A stretch of 57,579 nt of DNA from an uncultured Acetatifactor sp. (GCA_910585015.1 CAJUCT010000030.1:1-57579), one strand, 5' to 3'; counted from the first letter of the stretch, positions 6,596-15,694 are shown. Notes: generated by a model not told the origin, from the sequence alone. A program made the numbers and translations.

Positions 6596-9500
6596 ATGAT
6601 ATCAAAATTCAGCGTGAAAAAGCCATATACCGTATTGGTGGGTGTGGTGCTGGCCATTGTGCTGGGCGTCGTGTCTTTTACCCGCATGACAACGGATCTG
6701 CTGCCCAACATCAGCCTGCCCTATGTGATCGTCATGACCACTTATGTGGGGGCCAGCCCGGAGACGGTGGAGATGGTGGTGACCAAGCCGGTGGAGTCCT
6801 CCATGGCTACGGTCAGTAACATAGAGAGCATCAGTTCAGTCTCCTCGGAGAACTACTCCATGGTGATTCTGGAGTTTGCCCAGTCGGCGGATATGAATGC
6901 TGTATCGCTGGAGATCCGTGAAAATTTAGACCAGATTAAGTCCTATTGGGACGACGGCGTGGGCAATCCCATCATCATGAAACTGAATCCGGATATGCTG
7001 CCGGTAATGATGGTGGCCGTGGGTGTGGAGGACATGGAATATGTCCAGGTCAGCGAGTATGTCACCAATGTGCTGATGCCCGAGGTGGAGAGTCTGGAGG
7101 GCGTTGCCAGCGCCAGCGCTGTGGGTCTGCTTCAGGAAAGTGTCAATGTGATTATCCGTCAGGAGAAGGTGGATGCGCTTAATCGCCAGATCTATGCGGC
7201 CATAGATGATAAAATGCGGGACGCGGAGGAAGAACTGGCGGAGGGCCGCCAGGAACTGGAAAACGGTCAGCAGGAACTGGAAGACGGGAAAAAAGAGATT
7301 AAGGATGGTCTCAGAGAGATAAACAGCGGAAAGAAGGAGCTCCAGGAAGGTAAGGACGAACTCGACAGAACCCAGGAGGAGACGGCGGCCAAGCTGGCGG
7401 AGACCAAGAACCAGCTGTTGACAGCCAAGACCAGCCTGGAGTCCACCAAGATGACTTTGACCACCAATCTTGCCACCGCCAGGGGATTGCAGAGCGGTAT
7501 AGACGAGATCAATAAGATACAGGAGAGCGCCAACAGCTACATAAGGGATTATAACCGGCTTACAGGGGGCTTTAGCGTATCCGGTTCGGATGCGGATATT
7601 GACGATGAGACGAGAGAACAGATATATCAGCTGAAGGACAGATTTTTTGCCAGCGATATCGTAAAGCAGATGGGCTCCAACGAACAGGTGGCCTCCATGC
7701 TTGCGGATTTGCGGGAACTGGACTGGGCTGATCCGGACAACTTTCAGACAGTCTATATCAATCTGGGACTGATCACCGCAGGTGTAAACTCGCAGCTTTT
7801 GTCTCAGCGGGGCAATCTGGAGCAATCCATGAATGCTTTGACCAACGGTATGGGGTTGTCGGCTTTCGAGAAAATGGTGAATCAGACCATTGCCACTTTG
7901 GACGAGAACATTGCCAAGGTCAACAGTGGGCTCATCGAGGTGGAAAAAGGGGAACTGACTGCGGCGGTGGAATTTGCCAATGCCACTTCCCAGATCAATC
8001 TGGGAGAATATCAGATGGAGTTGGCCCAGACCCAGCTGGATGCGGCCCAGGAACAGATCAAAGCCGGGGAGGAACAGCTGGACGCGGCCAGGGAACAGCT
8101 TAAAGAGGGGGAGAAGCAGCTGGAGGAGGCGCGGCAGGAAGCCTATGACAGTGCGGATATGACGGAGATCCTCACCGTGGATATGATCAAGAATCTGCTT
8201 ACTGCACAGAATTTTTCCATGCCCGGAGGCTATGTGACGGAGGATGGTATTGACTATCTGGTGCGTGTGGGAGATAAGCCCGCCACACTGGAGGAACTTA
8301 AGGCCCTGCCTTTGATGGATTTACATATGGACGGCGTACCGGTGATCACTCTGGAGGATGTGGCGGATGTATTTTACACAGATAACCTGGATGAGATTTA
8401 TACCAATGTAAACGGCAGTCCCGGCTGTATGCTTTCCATCCAGAAACAGACAGGGTATTCCACCGGCGCGGTGTCGGATCTGCTGTTGGAGCGCTTTGCG
8501 GATATGATGAAGGCGGATGAGAAGCTGCATGTGATTACGCTGATGGATCAGGGGGTCTATATTGACCTGGTGATGGACTCCATCGTGAGCAATATTTTGA
8601 TGGGGGGACTGCTGGCCATCTTCATTCTGCTGGTATTTTTGAAGGATCTGCGGCCCACCATGGTGGTGGCGTTCTCCATTCCCGTCAGTCTGGTGACAGC
8701 CATCGTGTGCATGTATTTCAGCGGCGTGACCCTGAATATCATCTCCCTGTCCGGCCTGGCTCTGGGCATTGGTATGCTGGTGGACAATTCCATCGTGGTA
8801 ATCGAGAACATCTACCGGATGCGGGGAGAGGGTAAGTCTATTCTGGAGGCGGCCATAGAGGGCAGCAGGGAGGTGACAGGCTCTATTATCGCTTCCACCA
8901 TGACTACGGTGTGTGTATTTGCGCCCATTGTCTTTACGGAGGGCATCACCAGGCAGCTCTTTGTGGATATGGGCCTGACCATCGCTTATTCCCTGCTGGC
9001 CAGTCTGATCATAGCCCTGACGGTGGTGCCCGCCATGGCTTCCAAGCTGCTGACCAAGACCAAAGAACAGAAGGAAGGGCGGTTCTTTGTCGTCATGTCC
9101 GAGGGCTATGTCAAGGTTCTGGGATGGGCGCTGAAGTGCAAGAGTCTGGTGCTGGTGCTGGCTCTGGCCATGCTGGTGATAAGCTTTGCGCTGGCCTGGA
9201 CCAACGGCACCGCCTTTATGTCGGATATGGACTCCACCCAGATGACAGTCAGTGTACGGCTGCCGGAGGATGCCACTCTGGAGGAGACAGGCGCTCTGAC
9301 AGATACGGTGGTGGAGAGAATACTGGAGTTGGAGGATATCACGGATGTGGGCGCCATGGCCAGTACATCCTCTCTGGCCATGCTGACAGGGGGCGGCAAC
9401 AGCAGCACCAACAGTACGGATATCTATGTGGTGGCCCGGGAGGACAAAAAACGCAGTAATGAGGAGATTGCCCAGGAGATTCTGGACCGGACGGCGGACC

Positions 9501-10702
9501 TGGGGGCGGAGATCACAGTGGACACTTCCAGCATGGATATGAGCGCCATGGGAGGCAGCGGCATCTCCATACAGGTGCGTGGCCGGGAGTTGGATACACT
9601 GCGGCAAATCGCCGGGGAAGTGGCGTCCGTCGTGGAGTCCGTGGAGGGAACCAGCCAGGTGTCCGACGGGATGGCCGAGAGCGGCGAGGAACTGCGGATC
9701 ACCGTTGACAAGGAAAAGGCGGTGCAGTATGGATTGACAGTGGCTCAGGTGTTCGCTCAGATTGCCCCTAAACTGGCGGATTCCAGCAACGCCACCACCC
9801 TGGAGGCAGCAGACAAGGATTATGTGGTCTATGTGTCCAACGGGGGCGACACAGAGTTGACCAGGGCCATGATGGCCGATCTGCTCATCAAGGGAACGGA
9901 TGAGGAGGGCAGGGAGGTGGAGATTCCTCTGTCAGAGATTGCCGGGCTTTCTTCTACGGTATCCTTAAGTTCCATCAGTCGTGTGGATCAGAACCGTTAT
10001 ATAGAGGTGTCTGCGGCCATTGCCGACGGCTACAATGTGGGACAGGTGTCCGCCAGAGTGGAGGCCCGGTTGGCGGATTTTCCTGTGCCGGAGGGCTATA
10101 GTTTGGTATTTTCCGGTGAAAATGAGATGATCAACGATGCCATCAGCCAGGTATTGCTGATGCTCTTGCTGGCCGTTGTGTTTATGTACCTGATCATGGT
10201 TGCCCAGTTCCAGTCCCTGCTGTTGCCCTTTATCATCATGTTTACCATTCCCCTGGCTTTTACAGGCGGCCTGCTGGGACTGTTCTTCAGCGGCAGCGAG
10301 ATCAGTGTCATCGCTCTGATTGGCTTTGTCATGCTGGCGGGTATCATCGTCAATAACGGCATCGTGCTGATCGACTATATGAACCAGCTGCGGGAGCAGG
10401 GTATGGAGAAGCGCCAGGCCATTCTGACGGCCGGACGCACCAGGCTGCGGCCGGTACTGATGACGGCGCTGACCACGATTCTGGCGCTGTCCACCATGGT
10501 CCTCTCCAAGGATATGGGGGCGGAGATGGCGAAGCCTATGGCAGTCACCACCATCGGGGGATTGCTGTACGGCACATTGCTCACTCTGGTGGTGGTTCCC
10601 TGCATCTATGATATTTTTATCCGGGAAAAGAGACAGCCGGGTGTGTCTGTAAAGAGCAGAAAACGCGTAAAAAAGGCGAAGGCGGCTGAGACAGAGGAAT
10701 AA
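6596..10702 (+). CDS. RND-family efflux transporter (HAE1/AcrB-like) with a long coiled-coil insertion
   Basis: 1368 residues, larger than AcrB (~1050). Residues ~12-30 are TM1. The N-terminal porter part (ASPETVEMVVTKPVESSMA, VEGVASASAVG-like) is interrupted at ~200-530 by a Glu/Lys/Gln-rich region with two predicted coiled coils (~205-300 and ~455-520). TM2-7 lie at ~658-860, with GLALGIGMLVDNSIVVIENIYR carrying the Asp pair site used for proton coupling; the second half repeats the fold, with TM8-12 near 1178-1342. RND pumps export hydrophobic compounds by proton exchange. No membrane-fusion or outer-membrane partner is nearby, as expected in a Gram-positive; the coiled coil might replace such a partner or contact the wall. 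Substrate unknown. Confidence 0.9.
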   Translation: MISKFSVKKPYTVLVGVVLAIVLGVVSFTRMTTDLLPNISLPYVIVMTTYVGASPETVEMVVTKPVESSMATVSNIESISSVSSENYSMVILEFAQSADMNAVSLEIRENLDQIKSYWDDGVGNPIIMKLNPDMLPVMMVAVGVEDMEYVQVSEYVTNVLMPEVESLEGVASASAVGLLQESVNVIIRQEKVDALNRQIYAAIDDKMRDAEEELAEGRQELENGQQELEDGKKEIKDGLREINSGKKELQEGKDELDRTQEETAAKLAETKNQLLTAKTSLESTKMTLTTNLATARGLQSGIDEINKIQESANSYIRDYNRLTGGFSVSGSDADIDDETREQIYQLKDRFFASDIVKQMGSNEQVASMLADLRELDWADPDNFQTVYINLGLITAGVNSQLLSQRGNLEQSMNALTNGMGLSAFEKMVNQTIATLDENIAKVNSGLIEVEKGELTAAVEFANATSQINLGEYQMELAQTQLDAAQEQIKAGEEQLDAAREQLKEGEKQLEEARQEAYDSADMTEILTVDMIKNLLTAQNFSMPGGYVTEDGIDYLVRVGDKPATLEELKALPLMDLHMDGVPVITLEDVADVFYTDNLDEIYTNVNGSPGCMLSIQKQTGYSTGAVSDLLLERFADMMKADEKLHVITLMDQGVYIDLVMDSIVSNILMGGLLAIFILLVFLKDLRPTMVVAFSIPVSLVTAIVCMYFSGVTLNIISLSGLALGIGMLVDNSIVVIENIYRMRGEGKSILEAAIEGSREVTGSIIASTMTTVCVFAPIVFTEGITRQLFVDMGLTIAYSLLASLIIALTVVPAMASKLLTKTKEQKEGRFFVVMSEGYVKVLGWALKCKSLVLVLALAMLVISFALAWTNGTAFMSDMDSTQMTVSVRLPEDATLEETGALTDTVVERILELEDITDVGAMASTSSLAMLTGGGNSSTNSTDIYVVAREDKKRSNEEIAQEILDRTADLGAEITVDTSSMDMSAMGGSGISIQVRGRELDTLRQIAGEVASVVESVEGTSQVSDGMAESGEELRITVDKEKAVQYGLTVAQVFAQIAPKLADSSNATTLEAADKDYVVYVSNGGDTELTRAMMADLLIKGTDEEGREVEIPLSEIAGLSSTVSLSSISRVDQNRYIEVSAAIADGYNVGQVSARVEARLADFPVPEGYSLVFSGENEMINDAISQVLLMLLLAVVFMYLIMVAQFQSLLLPFIIMFTIPLAFTGGLLGLFFSGSEISVIALIGFVMLAGIIVNNGIVLIDYMNQLREQGMEKRQAILTAGRTRLRPVLMTALTTILALSTMVLSKDMGAEMAKPMAVTTIGGLLYGTLLTLVVVPCIYDIFIREKRQPGVSVKSRKRVKKAKAAETEE

Positions 10703-10705
10703 GAG

Positions 10706-11344
10706 ATGAGAAAGATAACTGGATTTGAACCAAAGGAACAGATACCGGACAAGGTGCGGCAGCTTTACCGGGGAGTGATGGAACTGATTCTTGAGGGGGT
10801 GGACATCCGCACCCTCAAGGTGTCGGACATCACCCGTAAGGCGGGTATCGGCAAGGGCACGGCCTACGACTATTTTGACACTCGTGAAGAAATTATCGTC
10901 AGCGCCATCCTGCACGCAATGGCATGCATACAGGAGGAAGTGGAGGCAGAACTTGGCAGGTGCGCCGGCTTTTTCGACCAGATGGAATATCTGCTGGAGG
11001 TGCTGGAGGAGAAAATGGCGGAGCGGGAGTGTTTTCTGCATTTCATCCATCTATTGACGGATACTTCCATCTGTGGACTGAAGCTCCAGGAGCGGATCCG
11101 GGAGGCAGGGCAGGAGGATTATACATTGGTCACCGTGCTGCGTAATATGATCCGGGAAGGCATGGAGAGAGGGGAATTGCGGACGGATCTGCCCATAGGA
11201 TATCTCTGCTATGCGGTGAGTTCCCAGATAGTATGTTTTATGGCAAGCGTAAGTTTTCCCAATATAGGACAGATCACGGCGGCAGAACTGAAACCCTACA
11301 TTCTCAGCCAGATGCGGGAGAATTACGGACGGAAGGAGAAGTGA
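10706..11344 (+). CDS. TetR/AcrR-family repressor
   Basis: 212 residues. The N-terminal helix-turn-helix is clear: KVRQLYRGVMELILEGVDIRTLKVSDITRKAGIGKGTAYDYFDTREEIIVSAI (~16-68), with the recognition helix GIGKGTAYDYF. The C-terminal ligand domain is not specific. It starts 3 bp after the RND stop codon, so it is co-expressed with the pump and very probably binds the palindrome at 6501-6518, releasing it when a toxic compound is present. Confidence 0.9.
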   Translation: MRKITGFEPKEQIPDKVRQLYRGVMELILEGVDIRTLKVSDITRKAGIGKGTAYDYFDTREEIIVSAILHAMACIQEEVEAELGRCAGFFDQMEYLLEVLEEKMAERECFLHFIHLLTDTSICGLKLQERIREAGQEDYTLVTVLRNMIREGMERGELRTDLPIGYLCYAVSSQIVCFMASVSFPNIGQITAAELKPYILSQMRENYGRKEK

Positions 11345-11355
11345 GAATAAGGAAC

Positions 11356-11384
11356 TTGAAAAAGATTCTTTGATGTGCTATAAT
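11356..11384 (+). promoter_or_regulatory. Sigma-A promoter
   Basis: TTGAAA (11356-11361), 17-bp spacer, TATAAT (11379-11384), upstream of the 99-residue gene. Confidence 0.7.
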
Positions 11385-11439
11385 CCGATCAGTCCTAGAT
11401 GCGGTGGGCGGCAATTGCAGATATGTGGGGATGGGATGG

Positions 11440-11736
11440 ATGCAGCAGACATTATATAGTATGGTAAAAGTAAATAATGAGATAGAATTGTGCGAGGTGG
11501 GCGACCTGGATTGTAAGCAGGCTATAGAGAGAGAGTTGCTGCAGAACAGGATATCCTACTTTATCCGGTGGAACAAGGGCGGTATCTTCCGACTGGGCCG
11601 GAAGAAGGGGTATTGTATCTTCTGTGTCAACGACAATGCGGCCCAGGAGGCGGAGGATGTGATTAATACCCTGTGCGAGCAGCATGGCTACCATGTGCGC
11701 TTCCTGCTCCGCAAGACCAAGAACAAATATTTCTAG
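11440..11736 (+). CDS. Small hypothetical protein
   Basis: About 98 residues from ATG 11440, which has GGGATGGG just upstream; ATG 11461 (MVKVNNEIELCE) is another possible start. The protein is basic at its C-terminus (LLRKTKNKYF) and contains four cysteines; the middle reads RISYFIRWNKGGIFRLGRKKG then YCIFCVNDNAAQEAEDVINTL, suggesting a small alpha/beta fold. It resembles short Lachnospiraceae proteins of unknown function with a signal-receiver-like beta-alpha layout, but I do not recognise a family. Its own consensus promoter supports it as a real gene. No signal peptide or membrane segment. Confidence 0.65.
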   Translation: MQQTLYSMVKVNNEIELCEVGDLDCKQAIERELLQNRISYFIRWNKGGIFRLGRKKGYCIFCVNDNAAQEAEDVINTLCEQHGYHVRFLLRKTKNKYF

Positions 11737-11780
11737 CTTCAGGTATTTAAAAATTGTAGAAAAAATTTGTTCAATTTATG

Positions 11781-11809
11781 TTGACAAATGTAGTATCTTT
11801 TGATAGAAT
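11781..11809 (+). promoter_or_regulatory. Promoter of tRNA-Thr
   Basis: TTGACA (11781-11786), 17-bp spacer, TAGAAT (11804-11809), 31 bp before the tRNA. Confidence 0.8.
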
Positions 11810-11840
11810 AAGTTTTGTGGTTGAGAGAACATCACAACCT

Positions 11841-11913
11841 GCTGCTGTGGCTCAGTCGGTAGAGCGTCGCATTGGTAGTGCGGAGGTCACGGGTCCGATT
11901 CCCGTCAGCAGCT
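11841..11913 (+). tRNA. tRNA-Thr (anticodon GGT)
   Basis: Acceptor GCTGCTG/CAGCAGC, D stem GCTC/GAGC, anticodon stem TCGCA/TGCGG with loop TTGGTAG (anticodon GGT), T stem ACGGG/CCCGT with loop TCCGATT. All arms pair. Discriminator T; CCA is not encoded. Confidence 0.95.
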
Positions 11914-11918
11914 TAGAG

Positions 11919-11945
11919 AAACCTTGAGATAATCAAGGTTTTTTT
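11919..11945 (+). terminator. Terminator after tRNA-Thr
   Basis: AACCTTGA / TCAAGGTT hairpin (11920-11940) followed by a run of T. Confidence 0.85.
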
Positions 11946-11966
11946 GTTGTAATATTTTCGGGGTAA

Positions 11967-12527
11967 TCAAAAACATGTTCGCGCCGCAGCAGGCATTGTG
12001 GGATCCTGAAATATAGCGGCATCCGGAGGGTGATAAGTGAACACCAAAAAACATACAAAGAGGATGCATACTAAAATACATACCAAAGATGCGTAAGTCT
12101 TCGTTCTGCGGGACATGGCAGGATAATCCTGCCATATGCATGTAGAGGAAAGTTTGTATGATAGCCCGAAGGCGATAATAACACTTAAAATGAATGTGAA
12201 GATGTCCAATATAAAGACATTTTTACCAAGAATATAGGTATACGTATAGTAAAAAAACGGAATTAGAAGTGTTCCGGCTAAAATTCCGAAGCATAACGCA
12301 GAAGAAATGCAGGAGTATTTTTTGCGGAACCGCAAAAGCATTACAAGAGAGTATATGAGCATTGGGAAAAATAACAATTTCATATGTTCCCATACAGATT
12401 CATTAATTGGCGTAAAAAGACCAACTATATGATTTTTCCCTGACCAGTCATATACGAAGTGAGCAAGTGACCCTGTAATCAGCACAAAGACTATTCCGAT
12501 CATTGTATATCGTTTTAAAAGTTTCAT
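11967..12527 (-). CDS. DUF6512-like integral membrane protein
   Basis: 186 residues from ATG at 12527, which has AGGTGA 8 bases upstream. Five or six hydrophobic helices are visible. From memory of the family, the segments GSLAHFVYDWSG, FTPINESVWEHMKLLFFPML and the ending FTYHPPDAAIFQDP match DUF6512 proteins of Firmicutes, function unknown. Between helices (after GLSYK) there is a polar segment, KLSSTCIWQDYPAMSRRTKTY, longer than I expect for the family; its DNA is the reverse complement of part of the two-hairpin element (12115-12156). The repeat therefore seems to have inserted in frame. The last residues (PAAARTCF) also look atypical. Confidence 0.75.
   Translation of the reverse strand: MKLLKRYTMIGIVFVLITGSLAHFVYDWSGKNHIVGLFTPINESVWEHMKLLFFPMLIYSLVMLLRFRKKYSCISSALCFGILAGTLLIPFFYYTYTYILGKNVFILDIFTFILSVIIAFGLSYKLSSTCIWQDYPAMSRRTKTYASLVCILVCILFVCFLVFTYHPPDAAIFQDPTMPAAARTCF
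12115..12156 (+). repeat. Two-hairpin element, partial copy D (inside the DUF6512-like gene)
   Basis: ATGGCAGGA (12115-12123), loop TAA, TCCTGCCAT (12127-12135), then tail ATGCATGTAGAGGAAAGTTTG to 12156. The tail matches copies B and C nearly base for base, while the hairpin arms differ but pair perfectly. The upstream linker is recognisable only in part (CCAAAGATGCGTAAG near 12083) and hairpin 1 is not clear. It lies antisense within the coding region. Confidence 0.7.
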
Positions 12528-12593
12528 AGAAATCACCTCATGAATAGTGTATGTAACTAGATAAATATTATGTGTTCTAAAGAAATTGACACA

Positions 12594-12627
12594 AAAAAGG
12601 AAACCTGTTTTGCAAGGTTTCCTTTTT
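12594..12627. terminator. Bidirectional terminator after the class A PBP gene
   Basis: AAAAAGGAAACCT (12594-12606) pairs with AGGTTTCCTTTTT (12615-12627), 13 bp. It serves the minus-strand PBP gene ending at 12647. Confidence 0.85.
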
Positions 12628-12646
12628 GCTCTATACTCATGGTTTA

Positions 12647-15349
12647 TCAGCCGTCAGCATTGGGCAATGTTCCGTCTGGCTGTACCGGCAGCGACGGTGG
12701 TAACAGTAGATGCCGTAATTCCAGTTCGGCCCGCTCGCTGCTTAAAATGGCCTCGTAATTCGGGGTTAGGAAGAAGCTGGCATTGTGGTGGCAAGTGTTT
12801 TGTATATTCGGGTTAATATAGGCTATGGAGCCGTCCGGCTGCGTCACCTGTACGGTGGAACCGGCTTCCAGGGAAGGATCTTCCGCCGGCAGTCGGGTGG
12901 TTATGCCGGGATAAGTGAAGGGACATTCCGCGCTTGCTGGCAGCTGGTCATACTCACAGATCAAACCGCTGTAGTGTACGTCGCATACCTCGGTGGGTTC
13001 CGTTCCCGCCGCAAAATACTCCGAACTCAGAGAGACTGCAGGACACACGCCGGGATTAGGGACTTTGCCGGAATCCTTACATACGGTGTACTGAATCACT
13101 CCCGTGGGAACATAGAAAGCCTGGCTGGGCAGTTCGGCATGAATCTGTTCCATTACGTTGTGCCAGATTTTCTTGGCGATATTGGTCTCGTTGTTTTCCC
13201 CCCTTTTGCTGCTCATGTGTACATTGTTGTCATAGCCCACCCAGGTAGCGCAGGTGTAATACGGGGTAAAGCCCGCAAACCATACATCCACATTGCTGGA
13301 AGTGGTGCCGGTTTTGCCGGCTATGGCCATCTCCCGGCTGAAGTTGGCGGCGGTACCGGTACCTTTGGTCACCACGTCTACCATGGCATCCGTCAGCAGG
13401 AATGCGGTGGATTCCTGCAGTACCCGGTGGCTATCTTCAAAGCCGGTGTTGTCCAGAATAACATTGCCGTCCGCATCCTCAACTCTGGTATAGAGTTTGG
13501 GCTCGTTGTAGACGCCGCCATTGGCAATGGTGGCGTAGGCCGCAGTCAGTTCCAGCGGGGTGACACCGTAGGTCAGACCGCCCAGCGCAGTCGCCTGATT
13601 TATATCTCCCAGTACCTGATTCCCAACTACTTTACCGGTGGTCAGGGTGGTGAAACCGAAATTGAGCAGATAGTCATAGGCCAGCTTCGGCGTGATCTGT
13701 GTGATAGTTTTTACCGCGATGATATTCATGGACTGTTCGATGGCATAACGCACAGTCACAGGTCCCTTGTATGCCTCTCCGTACCAGTTCCGCACGGGTG
13801 TGCCGTCCGCATAGTTAAAGGCGGAATCAATATATACGCTGGCCAGAGTGATGCCGCAGCTGTCAAGCGCAGGCGCATAGGAAGCCAGTACCTTGAAGGT
13901 GGATCCAGGCTGTCTCCTGGCATCGGTAGCGCGGTTGAAAGTAAGCCGTCCCTCCTTTGTTCCGCGGCCGCCTACTATGGCGCGGACATAGCCGGTTTCC
14001 TGCTCTATGATGGCCAGGGCCGCCTGGGGCTGAGGGCTTAAATGATAAGATTCATCATAGTCATCCCCCTCCGTCAACAGCGTGTTGCGGTACTGCTCGA
14101 TGGCTTCAAGGGCGGCTTCCTGGGAAGTGAATATCAGATTGAAATTCTTATCCACGTTCTCCTTGAAGTACTTGGTCATCATCTCCTTGCTGTAGTTGTC
14201 ATGGCTGCCGTCCTTATGAATGATGGTCAGCGCATAATCCAGCAGCCACTTCACATTGGGAGGATAATTGTCCGGGTTGGCTACCTCGGCATCCGCTATT
14301 GCCTGGATCTTGGGATCCATGGTGGTCATAATCCGCAATCCGCCGGAATACAGCAAGAACTCAGTCTGGGTCTCATTCATGCCCGTGGCCAACAGATCAT
14401 TTTTGACCTGTTGCTGCACTGCGTCCACGAAAAAGCTGCTGGAGGAACTGTTTTGCAGGTAGTCGATATTGTGGCTCTCAATCCGATCGTATACATTGTC
14501 CGCCAGGGCTTCATCATATTCTTCTTTGCTGATAAATTCCAGTCTCAACATATTTTCCAGACATGTCTTCCGGCGCTTCGCGTTTTGGTCCGGATGGCTG
14601 ATGGGGTTGTAGCGGCTGGGGTTCTGGGTGATGGCGGCGATAACCGCGCATTCGGACAGGGTCAATTCGCTGCAGGATTTGCCGAAATACCGCTGGGCGG
14701 CGGCCTCCACGCCCAGGGTGTTCTGCCCCAGATTGATGGTGTTCATATAGCGCACCAGAACTTCATCCTTACTCAAGGTCTTGGTCAATTCGATGGCCAG
14801 AAACTGCTCCTGGAATTTGCGCTTTATTTTTTTGATCATGTTGTCGCCTTCGGAGGTCCAGCTGGTGAAAATAGTGTTCTTCAGCAGCTGCTGGGTGATG
14901 GTGCTGGCGCCCTGGGTCTCATCTCCCATGGTTTTCACGAACTGGTAACCGGCACGTACCAGGCTCTTGTAGTCTATGCCGTTGTGCTGGTAGAAGCGCT
15001 CGTCCTCAAGAGCCACAAAAGCATGTGCCAGGTTCTCCGGGATCTTGTCCTGGGTCACAATGATACGGTTGGAGTTGACGGCTATGAGCTCGTCCAGCTT
15101 GTTGCCCTCGCAGTCATACACGAAGGTGGCGGCGCCCACGGGGGCTACCTGACTGGGGGTAATCTGGGGAGTGGAGGCAAGTATGCCCTTAAACATGCCG
15201 ATACCGGCGGAGGCTCCGATGACCCCTATCCCCATAACAGAGATCAGAAAGAGTTCCAGCACCAGCAGGGCGGCCTTTCTTCCGATTTTTTGTGATTTGG
15301 CATTCAGGGCTTTTTTCTTGGCCCGGACGCCTTTTCTGCTATAATTCAT
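12647..15349 (-). CDS. Class A penicillin-binding protein (PBP1A-like)
   Basis: 900 residues from ATG at 15349, with GGAAG 9 bases upstream; an earlier in-frame codon at 15367 lacks a site. A basic cytoplasmic tail is followed by one TM helix (~28-52). The GT51 glycosyltransferase has the catalytic Glu in ALEDERFYQHNG (~115) and GASTITQQLLKN (~150). The transpeptidase has STFK (~481), SMN (~540) and KTGTT (~681). The enzyme polymerises lipid II and cross-links peptides at the outer face of the membrane. About 190 residues follow the last catalytic motif, including a Cys-bearing, Pro-rich tail. It is read alone, with a long structured leader (see 15350-15545). Confidence 0.94.
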   Translation of the reverse strand: MNYSRKGVRAKKKALNAKSQKIGRKAALLVLELFLISVMGIGVIGASAGIGMFKGILASTPQITPSQVAPVGAATFVYDCEGNKLDELIAVNSNRIIVTQDKIPENLAHAFVALEDERFYQHNGIDYKSLVRAGYQFVKTMGDETQGASTITQQLLKNTIFTSWTSEGDNMIKKIKRKFQEQFLAIELTKTLSKDEVLVRYMNTINLGQNTLGVEAAAQRYFGKSCSELTLSECAVIAAITQNPSRYNPISHPDQNAKRRKTCLENMLRLEFISKEEYDEALADNVYDRIESHNIDYLQNSSSSSFFVDAVQQQVKNDLLATGMNETQTEFLLYSGGLRIMTTMDPKIQAIADAEVANPDNYPPNVKWLLDYALTIIHKDGSHDNYSKEMMTKYFKENVDKNFNLIFTSQEAALEAIEQYRNTLLTEGDDYDESYHLSPQPQAALAIIEQETGYVRAIVGGRGTKEGRLTFNRATDARRQPGSTFKVLASYAPALDSCGITLASVYIDSAFNYADGTPVRNWYGEAYKGPVTVRYAIEQSMNIIAVKTITQITPKLAYDYLLNFGFTTLTTGKVVGNQVLGDINQATALGGLTYGVTPLELTAAYATIANGGVYNEPKLYTRVEDADGNVILDNTGFEDSHRVLQESTAFLLTDAMVDVVTKGTGTAANFSREMAIAGKTGTTSSNVDVWFAGFTPYYTCATWVGYDNNVHMSSKRGENNETNIAKKIWHNVMEQIHAELPSQAFYVPTGVIQYTVCKDSGKVPNPGVCPAVSLSSEYFAAGTEPTEVCDVHYSGLICEYDQLPASAECPFTYPGITTRLPAEDPSLEAGSTVQVTQPDGSIAYINPNIQNTCHHNASFFLTPNYEAILSSERAELELRHLLLPPSLPVQPDGTLPNADG

Positions 15350-15545
15350 ATAGAGACTTCCTTTCAATTGTGGTGAGGACCTGCGAGGATGAAATTCGCA
15401 GATTCACGGGGCAGAGCCGTAAGAATCCACTGAAAGTTTCTTGCCGCTTGCTCGTCAAATGTACCAGAAAACATCTGCTGGATAGGGCTCGGCAGCTGTT
15501 TTCTGGTACGTTTGATTCTGCCCTTTCCGCACATTATACCAAATT
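15350..15545 (-). promoter_or_regulatory. Structured leader and promoter of the class A PBP gene
   Basis: On the minus strand a TATAAT lies at about 15540-15535 with only a weak -35. The ~190-nt leader contains an 18-bp stem (15456-15473 with 15497-15514, one imperfect pair) capped by a GCTG/CAGC stem. Outside it, GGGCAGA near 15526-15520 can pair with TCTGCCC near 15409-15403, and GATTC-type sequences nearby offer a competing pairing. No known riboswitch class is recognised. 15546-15620 shows nothing further. Confidence 0.5.
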
Positions 15546-15620
15546 TTGTCCGGTAAATAAAGGGGTTCAGGTGGATATTAAGAATTGTTCACAAAATTTT
15601 CGCATTTTAATCAGAAAGTA

Positions 15621-15650
15621 TTGGCTTGACAGGCGCTTTTGGGATATACT
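15621..15650 (+). promoter_or_regulatory. Probable promoter of yigZ
   Basis: TTGGCT (15621-15626), 18-bp spacer, TATACT (15645-15650). Confidence 0.5.
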
Positions 15651-15694
15651 GTTAGAAGGCTGTGAAACGCTGAATAAACATAGGGGGCAGCATT

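Noticed and set aside
8321..9607. 428-codon frame antisense to the RND pump
   Set aside because: His/Gln-rich composition typical of the complement of a G+C-biased gene; no start signal.
12785..15295. Two long open frames (~418 and ~417 codons) on the plus strand opposite the PBP gene
   Set aside because: They mirror the minus-strand PBP, which has all catalytic motifs; the plus-strand proteins have no domain or ribosome site.
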